From positions 103,049 through 167,048 of the forward strand of contig NW_020290040.1 of assembly GCF_003144195.1 (NCBI RefSeq): 64,000 nt of DNA. The letters run 5' to 3'. The position numbers and the translations under genes are program-made. Below are positions 37,641 to 44,724 of the stretch, in pieces; position 1 is the first letter of the stretch, and each line of letters begins with the position of its first letter. The stretch comes from Ceraceosorus guamensis (lineage: Eukaryota; Basidiomycota; Exobasidiomycetes; Ceraceosorales; Ceraceosoraceae). Below the pieces are notes generated by a model. The model did not search any database. It had not been told where the DNA came from and worked only from the letters and a program-made list of their open reading frames with translations.

Positions 37641-40061
37641 CTAGGCAGAAGAATCTTTGTGACGGGAGTGTAGTGAATGGACTAGCGAGATGATAGTAGA
37701 CGAATGGATCACAGCTCTCATGATGACGTCTTCTTCCACAGGCTTTTCCAGCTTCTGATCGCGTTGCTCGTTGAACCATGCAAGTTTTGGCAGCCGCTGG
37801 GTACCTCTTGTTGCGCGCAACTCAGCGGCTACGTTAGCAGAGCGCTTCTGGTCCACTGTGCTTTGGGCAATGCCCTTTGTAATGGCTTTGTGTACTCTGT
37901 TCGAGTACTGTTTCATCTTGACCTCGCCCGATTCACTGAACTGTGTGGTCATCGTATCCACGACCGCATCGCGGAAAATTTTCTCTATCTCGTCGATTTT
38001 GTCGCGATTGGGCTTGCCGGCACGTTGCTGCTCTGCCTTCAAAGCGTCCCCCCACAACCGGTGGCGAAAGACCCAAAGCAGCCTCCGGAGACCTGCCTCC
38101 TGACACAGCTCTCGGGAGGACAGACTCTCGACAAGTCCTCTTAATCGTGCATGCACCCCGTTCAGTAAAGTCTCGTTGAGCTCGTTTGTAAACCTTTTCT
38201 TTTCTTCTTCCAAAAATCGATGGAGTGCCTCCGCCTTGGCTTCCGGCGACAAAGGAGGAAAATGTACAAATGTTAGCCGGCTTTTCAGCCTTTCATTTTG
38301 GAGATTTTCGGTGCTCGTGAAGAAGACGGTAACGGCTGAGATGTCAAAATCCACTGCAGACCCAGCAATGCTTATTCGTTGAATCCGCTGGGCGGGCTCT
38401 AGGAAGCCAACCAAGGCATCGAAGTGCTCTGACCAGGCCGCCCCTGATAGGACTCGGGGCTGCTCAAACATGAGAACAGGATTGGCACAACAATGTTGCA
38501 CAATCAGCCAAGGTATTGTGCCGATGAGTTGTTCTGCGCTGACTTGAGGATCCGACCAGCTTTCCAGATTTTGGGAAGGTTGCTTGAAGAAGCTGGGAAG
38601 ATCTGTCTCGTTCAGCTCAGGGCTACAGCCCGGAAGCCCGAAAGTGTCAGCAAGGTCGATGCAGAACTGCGTCTTTCCCACGCCGGAGGCGCCGTGTAAA
38701 TAGTAAAGAAGCAGTCCTTTGGGGTAAACACTGTTGAGCTGTATCGGCTCTAGGATATGTCGAAGGTTGGGATGAGCGTACCAACTCGCTGAGACCCTCG
38801 TGTTGACATCCACCTGGGGTTTTCGATCGCCAGCGCGAGGCAGCGGGGGTATGCTTCTTGTAGGCCATTTACGGAGACACAAGACGATCTCTTGGCGCCG
38901 ATGCAGCAGCACACGCCACTGCTCTTTGCGGCCTCGGATAAGGTCCGCTATCTTGTCGTCTATCTGATCGACTGCATCTTGCATGGGTAATCCTAAAAGT
39001 TTCACATGCTTTTCGTACAGTTTCCTCACCAAGAGAAAGAAAGCGAGGGTCGGTTTGACGGACGAATCAGTGACTTGCTTCATAAGTGCCTTTGTGTTCG
39101 TGACCGAGATCGTCACTCGTATTTGAGCAGCTTGTGCCGGCTGCACACCCTGAATCTGAGCTTCGCCTCCCCCAATGACTCGATGGATGAGTTGAGCGAC
39201 TGGAACAGCAGCTGTCCCGACCGCAAATGCGAGGGCGCCTGCTGCAGCGATAGTTGTCAGAGCAGCAAGCCACGGTCGCGCATTTCGCAAAATTCTGCGC
39301 TTAGTATCCTCCTCTAAATCCTCCTCGACCTCAACAAATCCTGCTATTGTGAGCAAGAACGTGATGTCGGACTTCAGCCGCTCGTGCTCATTTTTGGCAG
39401 ACTTCGCCTCTCCATCTTTGGCGTACAGATCCGGGTATGCGTACGAAAGCCTGCGCTGCAGCTCGGAACGGAACGCTTCCACATCAACGAAGTCGTGAGG
39501 TGAACTCTGACCGTTGATGTTTCCACAGTCCTTACAAATGTCTTCTAGGTTGAACCCGTCCGCGGGTGGCACCATGTGGCGGGACCATTTTTCAATGCAT
39601 AGCCACAAAGTGTTTCCCCAGTGCCCGTACCAACCAGACCAATATTCTTGAACGGCGTTGCATGCCCTACCAGCTGCTCTCATCTCTTTTGCCCAAGTAC
39701 TTCGGAGTTTCTTGAATGCGTCATTGTCAGCTACATCCGAGGACGGAGATGCATGTTGAAGCAAATGGTCCAGTCGACGACAGTATGCGGTAAAGATACC
39801 GAGTTGTTTTCCAAGCTGTGTCGCTGCTTTCTGGCGCTTGGCTAGCGTTCTTGGGTCGACCTTTTCTTTGCTTTTTCTCGCGTCGTTCGGAGGAGGTGTT
39901 GCGGGGCTGGCATCGTTTGAAGGAGGTGCTGTTGGACTCACGACGTTCGAAGGAGGCGCTGTTGGACTGGCACCGTTTGAAGGTGCTGCTGGAAGGGCAT
40001 CCTTTGAAGGAGACGCTGCTGGCCCCGTAGGTCTTGGGTTGAAGAGAGATAGTAGCAGCAT
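37641..40061 (-). CDS. Orphan transmembrane P-loop (AAA+-like) ATPase
   Basis: Single uninterrupted frame; I recognise no named family. Counting from the farther upstream ATG at 40154, a Pro/Ala/Ser stretch has three tandem 10-residue units (61-90). Then come a helical region with a Trp-rich patch (YWSGWYGHWG, 171-180) and a CKDC, a hydrophobic segment (about 294-324) likely to cross a membrane, and an ATPase module. That module has Walker A GASGVGKT (488-495), a Walker-B-like VLMFEQ (560-565, Glu but no preceding Asp), a sensor-1-like TVFFTSTEN and an arginine (R626) followed by a Lon-like FPPLSPEAKAEAL. A helical, Lys/Glu-rich C-terminus follows. A canonical TATAAAA on the minus strand lies at 40127-40121, only 27 bases inside the longer frame. 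I therefore place the start at the next ATG, 40061 (806 residues). Lack of introns is unusual beside its neighbours. Confidence 0.75.
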   Translation of the reverse strand: MLLLSLFNPRPTGPAASPSKDALPAAPSNGASPTAPPSNVVSPTAPPSNDASPATPPPNDARKSKEKVDPRTLAKRQKAATQLGKQLGIFTAYCRRLDHLLQHASPSSDVADNDAFKKLRSTWAKEMRAAGRACNAVQEYWSGWYGHWGNTLWLCIEKWSRHMVPPADGFNLEDICKDCGNINGQSSPHDFVDVEAFRSELQRRLSYAYPDLYAKDGEAKSAKNEHERLKSDITFLLTIAGFVEVEEDLEEDTKRRILRNARPWLAALTTIAAAGALAFAVGTAAVPVAQLIHRVIGGGEAQIQGVQPAQAAQIRVTISVTNTKALMKQVTDSSVKPTLAFFLLVRKLYEKHVKLLGLPMQDAVDQIDDKIADLIRGRKEQWRVLLHRRQEIVLCLRKWPTRSIPPLPRAGDRKPQVDVNTRVSASWYAHPNLRHILEPIQLNSVYPKGLLLYYLHGASGVGKTQFCIDLADTFGLPGCSPELNETDLPSFFKQPSQNLESWSDPQVSAEQLIGTIPWLIVQHCCANPVLMFEQPRVLSGAAWSEHFDALVGFLEPAQRIQRISIAGSAVDFDISAVTVFFTSTENLQNERLKSRLTFVHFPPLSPEAKAEALHRFLEEEKKRFTNELNETLLNGVHARLRGLVESLSSRELCQEAGLRRLLWVFRHRLWGDALKAEQQRAGKPNRDKIDEIEKIFRDAVVDTMTTQFSESGEVKMKQYSNRVHKAITKGIAQSTVDQKRSANVAAELRATRGTQRLPKLAWFNEQRDQKLEKPVEEDVIMRAVIHSSTIISLVHSLHSRHKDSSA
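39885..39974 (-). repeat. Three 30-base tandem repeats encoding Pro/Ser-rich decapeptides
   Basis: Encodes three variants of an xxSPTAPPSN-type decapeptide in the N-terminal part of the orphan ATPase; likely a flexible linker that varies in copy number. Confidence 0.8.
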
Positions 40062-40120
40062 ATTGTGAAGGAGGAGGGCTTGCTGTACGTTCTCTTCCTC
40101 GTGAGCGGCAATACAAGCTG

Positions 40121-40127
40121 TTTTATA
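40121..40127 (-). promoter_or_regulatory. TATA box of the orphan ATPase gene
   Basis: Reads TATAAAA on the minus strand, 60 bases upstream of the ATG at 40061. It lies inside the reading frame that begins at 40154, so it decides the start: transcripts begun about 30 bases downstream could not include the earlier ATG. Confidence 0.55.
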
Positions 40128-41574
40128 CCCCAAAGAAAGCAGCCCTGCGCGCAAGAAGTCGATGCGCTCTCAGCATTCTGATTGCCTGAGCGTTGACCTG
40201 AGCGCGCAAGCCACAATCGGTATCGTGTCCGCCGGTTCGCAGAGCCAGCAGAATAGCGACCCTTCCCGTCTTGATGCGGGGCCTAGAACCGCGCGCGTCA
40301 AGGGACCGGTCCCTCCGACCCCGACGCTAAGTAAAGGACGCGCATACGCGGCAGGAAGCTGCAAGCTGATACGTGATTGACGCCACGCTCAAATCCAAAA
40401 AGACTCTTCCTTGCAATCGTGGACCTGCTTCCTGGCACCTTCCCTGTCATTATGTGCGTGGGTAGCGCGATCACCAGGCGTGAATGTCAGACTGCGGCCT
40501 GGGGCCGCACGTCTGGCTGGCTGCTCTTTGGGACCTGGACAGTGCGCGATCCCGCGCGAGTCTCTACACAGTTTTGAGTCGCGTCGCTGGTAGGACAGGT
40601 CCTAGCGTCGAGTGTCTAGAACTAGGGCCCGCGACCACTCGCGCCCCGCCAGCCTTGAGGGCACCAGTGCAAGCTCGACGATGCAATCGCTGGAACAAAC
40701 TTCCGGCTGATTGCATGGGAACTTGAGCTCTTCTGTTCGCCTGCTTCAATCGGGAATTGACGCTCAAGCGCCACCTCACCTGGGTGGTCCGCTGTTAGTT
40801 AGAAGGTACGTAAGGTACTACAGACACGAAGCGTGCGAAAATTGCTTTGCTTTGAGTGAGCCTCGCAGGGCGCGATGAAGATGGATACTGCTCGCCGGTC
40901 GTAACTTCCAGCAGAGAGCCACAGCAACGTACGCTCTAAGAACGCGCGGAGCTTGCGAATAGCATTACACTCATGACTCGCTTAGTGCACCGGACGCGCA
41001 AGCTTGAGACGAGTCCCTGGCCAGGCTTGTCACATATTCTTGCCCGTCCCTCTAGCTTGAAGGCATCATCGCCACGAACATCCGAAGCGCTTTGGAGGGG
41101 GTCACCATCTGAGCTTCCTCGCAGCCCGTATTCGTGGTTAACGTGTTCGGCTATGATCCTTCTGGGGCCCCGAGGAAGCGACCTTGGTTCTCAACCATCA
41201 GTCGTTAGCCTTTTCGCGTGCTGATCTTCCTTCTCAGTCGTGCGATGCCTCATCATTATGCTACACTGATCAGAGGGCGTGCTGGTAGCCAGCCGAGATC
41301 GCACGACGTATCTAGCTACTCTATCACGTCCAGCATAAGCCGGAATGCACATTCCACTCACTCTTCCTGAGATCGTTCCCATCTGAAGAAAGCGTTCACC
41401 GACCGTCGCGAAAGAATCTACATCCATCGATCTTGACGACTCATCGTTTATCCATAAGAGTGTCTTCATAGGCATGGGTGTGGGTGGCGAAGGCTTCGTC
41501 AATGCGCCTGACAGTCACTTGTTCAGATGGTCTATGAAACCACTCCACGTCGCGAACTGCGGACTGCGCCAGAG

Positions 41575-41584
41575 TATATAAAGG
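41575..41584 (+). promoter_or_regulatory. Isolated canonical TATA box (TATATAAAGG)
   Basis: Perfect TATATAAA followed by GG. Nearby downstream ATGs open only 77-codon (41606) and 27-codon (41659, end of another frame) readings without recognisable features. It could drive a short or non-coding transcript, or be chance. Confidence 0.3.
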
Positions 41585-42710
41585 CATCGTGCGCCACTGA
41601 GCATCTTGATGTTGCACATTCACAACCATCCGGACCTTCAGCGGCGTTGGCAGCAGGTATGGCGATCTACGCAGTCATACGCGGCGAGAGTGCACGCGCA
41701 GAGCTGGAATACATCCAAACCAGGGTGTCCGTTGATCTTTAGAGTGGGCCGAGACGCGCGGAAGATAAATGTGACTCTTCGACCTCCCAAGTGGCTGTCA
41801 AGCTGTCAACGTAGGGCGACGTTTGCAGGAAGCGTTTGACACACGGCTGCGACTCGAATTTTTGACTCGCCGATTTGAGGGCTATGAGCCGCCGACCTTG
41901 CTGTATTTGTGATTCACGATCTGTGATTGCGGTACCTGCTCAAGGCTACATGAAGGGTGAATGCCCTTGTGATGGAAGTTCGGAAGAGCGCGCAGGACAC
42001 ATATATGCGGGCGCCTTATGCCCGCAAGATTCAGACCCTGACCCAGCGGATGTTTGAAGGGTGCAGGGTCCCTTAGCAGTTGCAGTCACGTGATGTTCAC
42101 ACAGCCATTCTTGACGGGTGATTCTTGATTCTTGATACACAAGTCATAAATTTGCTTATAATTCTGGAGTCCTTGAGTCTGATGAGTGTCAAGATTCAAA
42201 GATTCTGATGCGAAATTTGTGACTGAATCCAAGTTGCATGGCCGTAGATACTAGTGGTAGTAGTGTCGTGAGTTCGCGCTCTTGACTTCTTGACTCAAGC
42301 ACTTCAACTCAGGATCAAGACTCCTTACGTCGGATCGATGACTCAAAATGTAATCATTTGGACTACGGCCCTTGTTTTCGCTTCAATTTGCGATCCGGAC
42401 TTAGATTCTGCAATTCAGCCACGTCGCATCGACGGCCACGAAGATGACTCCGCAGCCTGCACTATAATTACGAGCGCAGGCGTGAGCGGCAGCGAGGTAG
42501 TTCTGCTGCTTCCGTGTTCGAGCTCACAGGTACCTCCATGGTCGACTCTTGGGTTCGTTCACGCCTCAAAGCAGCACGCTAGCCTTGTGTTCGCGAATGA
42601 CCTCTTTCACTCTCATTGCATTGCTGCAGTGTGGGTTGGACTCGGACAGCGGCGAGTTGTCGGGCGTGTGGCCATTGCGTACGCTGCCTTGGACCCTTGC
42701 ACGCGTTGCC

Positions 42711-43618
42711 TTAATCGTACCTGACGTTGTCTCTCCCCTTGATGCCTTCGCGATGAGATTGAGAGCCAGGTGAGTCCTCGAAAGTATCGCCATTGTGAAC
42801 ATCCCCTTGAACAGCGCCGTAGGCATCTCCATAGTTGTTGGAAATGTTGTCCCTCGACTTGATGCCGGTACGTTGCGATGAGGAAAAAGGAGAATTCTCG
42901 AATGTGTCTCCGTTGTGGACACCGCCTTGAACGGTGCCGTAGGCATCTCCGTAGTTGTTGGAAATGTTGTCCCTCGCCTTGACGCCGGTGCGGTGTGATG
43001 AGGAAAAGGGAGAATTTTCGAATGTATCTCCGTTGTGTACACCGCCTTGAACAGTGCCGTAGGCATCTCCATAGTTGTTGCTGATCGTGTCGCGCCTGTG
43101 ATGATTGGCAGGCGGATTGTTGAGACTGTCGCCATTGTGGACATTTCCCTCGACGTTGCCATAATTGTCGCCATAGTCATTGTTTGTGATTTGCTGAACG
43201 GGGCGTGCTCCATCAGCTGCAGCCTTCGCTCCTTCAGCCATGTGCGCGCCCAGCCGACGGTCGAGCTGACCAGGTGTGTCGCCTGCATGTTACCAAATCA
43301 ATGTGAACGTGAAATCAGCAAAAGCGTGGCGCAAATCGAAGGCACCTGGCAAGTACACTTACGAGTAGCATACACCAGCTCGTTGATCGCATCTCGCGCA
43401 TGAGGCGTGTCCCAGTTCCACGCGACCGACACTTTTGGTTTGTCGGCGCGACGTTGCGGTTTGTCCCAATTCCATGAGGTCGAAACTTTGCCCTTGGCTC
43501 CATCACGAGCTTGGAGCGAGCCTCGGACTTGACCAGTCGTCGTCGGTACCGGCAGTGCTAGGGTAGCGGCACTGCTTGCTACAAGCAGGCCGAGAGAAAG
43601 AAGAGCGTGAGAGTGCAT
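42711..43618 (-). CDS. Secreted repeat protein with four HET-s-like motifs
   Basis: Two exons (43618-43363, 43282-42711) give 275 residues in frame. The second ATG of the frame (43618; the first is 43651) starts a clear signal peptide, MHSHALLSLGLLVASSAATLA, cleaved near ALP. Next come two copies of a KVSxxWNWDxP segment separated by a dibasic RR (Kex2-type), then further RR sites in DRRLG and HHRRD. The C-terminal half has four copies of a 20-residue core starting at residues about 120, 154, 194 and 234. The pattern is NNYGDAYGxVQGxVHNGDxF, with 34- then 40-residue spacing. Asn1, Gly8, Val14, Gly17, Asn/Asp18 and aromatic 20 fall at the same places as in the HET-s prion-domain repeats, whose spacing is about 36. 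I infer a secreted beta-solenoid or amyloid-like protein. A Kex2-processed repeat effector is the other reading. No enzyme domain. Confidence 0.75.
42780..43181 (-). repeat. 120-base coding tandem repeats (four cores)
   Basis: Cores at 43181-43122 (divergent), 43079-43020, 42959-42900 and 42839-42780. The full units 42961-43080 and 42841-42960 differ at 11 of 120 bases but only 3 of 40 residues. Within the 60-base core all four differences are silent. This indicates selection to keep the core peptide. Confidence 0.9.
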
Positions 43619-44724
43619 GGCGGGCGATGGGATGAGTGCAAGGTTGGTCAAGATGAGGATTACAAGGGACTAAACAACGATTCGTTCCAGCCTGGGTACA
43701 GAGGTACGCGCCATTGTGAGCAGCACTCAGCTTGGACGTGAAAGAGACCACCCGTCAAAAACTTACCAGTGGAGCGAAGGGCGCAATGAGAGCAATAGAA
43801 AAGAAAGGCAGGAAGAATCTTAGTGAGGAACCAGTCCGTGGAGAAGATGATCAAATTGGAAATCGTGGGCGATCGTCGCTCTCTTATACCTCCAAGCGAC
43901 GTTCACATTCGAGTTCGAGTCCAATACGCCGGGTCGCGGTAGCCGACTCTTTGCCAGAACTGTATCATGCAATTCGCGAGCTTCCCCGCGTTCGTCCCCT
44001 GCCAGACCCCGCAAAGGTTCTCGACGCCAATCCTGCAAGGACCACGCGGTCGGAGAATTTCTTGCCACAAGTGACCGATTTGAGAATGACATTCACGATT
44101 CGAGTGTGCACTGGAGGATTGCCGGTGAAAGCAAACCTGCAAATTTTGACTTGAACACTGCTGTGACTCCATCATGAGGACCCGCACAAACTACTGGCTG
44201 GGGTGTGCACAGCAAGGTTCGCGCTGCAGCTTCAAACCGCACGGCGAATTTTGACGAGGTTTGCCCGTGCACGTTTAGCGTGACGCCGAGAACACGGTGC
44301 CCGGCAGAATGCGGCGCGCCCGCGCCCTGCACGACTCTTGACTCTGACTGACATCCCGCCCCCGAACACTTATGCAGGATGGCGTCTAACCGCGTGCTCG
44401 ATTTCAGCCCGTGCCGCGCTCCCAAACGCCAAAGCGTGCATTGACTCTGAATTTATGATGGATAGGGTCTGCTTTTGCTTTTGCTGATCGAATGCGCAAT
44501 CGATCGGAATGAATGGTGTTCATGAAGCAGGGTACCAATCGCTTCCTTGGGGCTCCATACCGTTCTACAATATGCTGGCTGTGTCGAAACATCACCTCCA
44601 CGTTCGACGCCGAATATCAGTGCGACCGCGTGATCGTGCGCCGCACAGTCGGCACACCAAAGGCGGCAAAGTCGTGGACGCCGGAGCCCCCATTCAAGGG
44701 CAAGAAGGCTTGCCACAAAGCACA
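43619..44724. other. Spacer between repeat protein and RNA-repair gene
   Basis: Promoter side of the secreted repeat gene. A minus-strand TATAAG-like word near 43882-43891 lies about 265 bases upstream of its ATG. Candidate donor GTAAGT near 43762 and acceptor CCCAG near 43694 suggest a 5' UTR intron. ATTCACGATTCG occurs at 44091-44102. No further gene seen. Confidence 0.4.

Larger units (their letters stand above)
40062..42710. other. 2.6-kb gene-poor spacer
   Basis: No recognised gene. It contains a strong TATA box without an obvious gene (41575), a TCACGTGA palindrome at 42086-42093, a GATTCACGAT word at 41911-41920 and a GATTCTTGATTCTTGAT stretch near 42120-42137. Short frames of 60-144 codons show no features. 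Confidence 0.45.

Noticed and set aside
42566-43288. 240-codon alternative minus frame over the amyloid-like repeats
   Set aside because: Same repeats read in another frame (Met/Thr-rich). It lacks the signal-peptide exon connection and the silent-site pattern supports the other frame.
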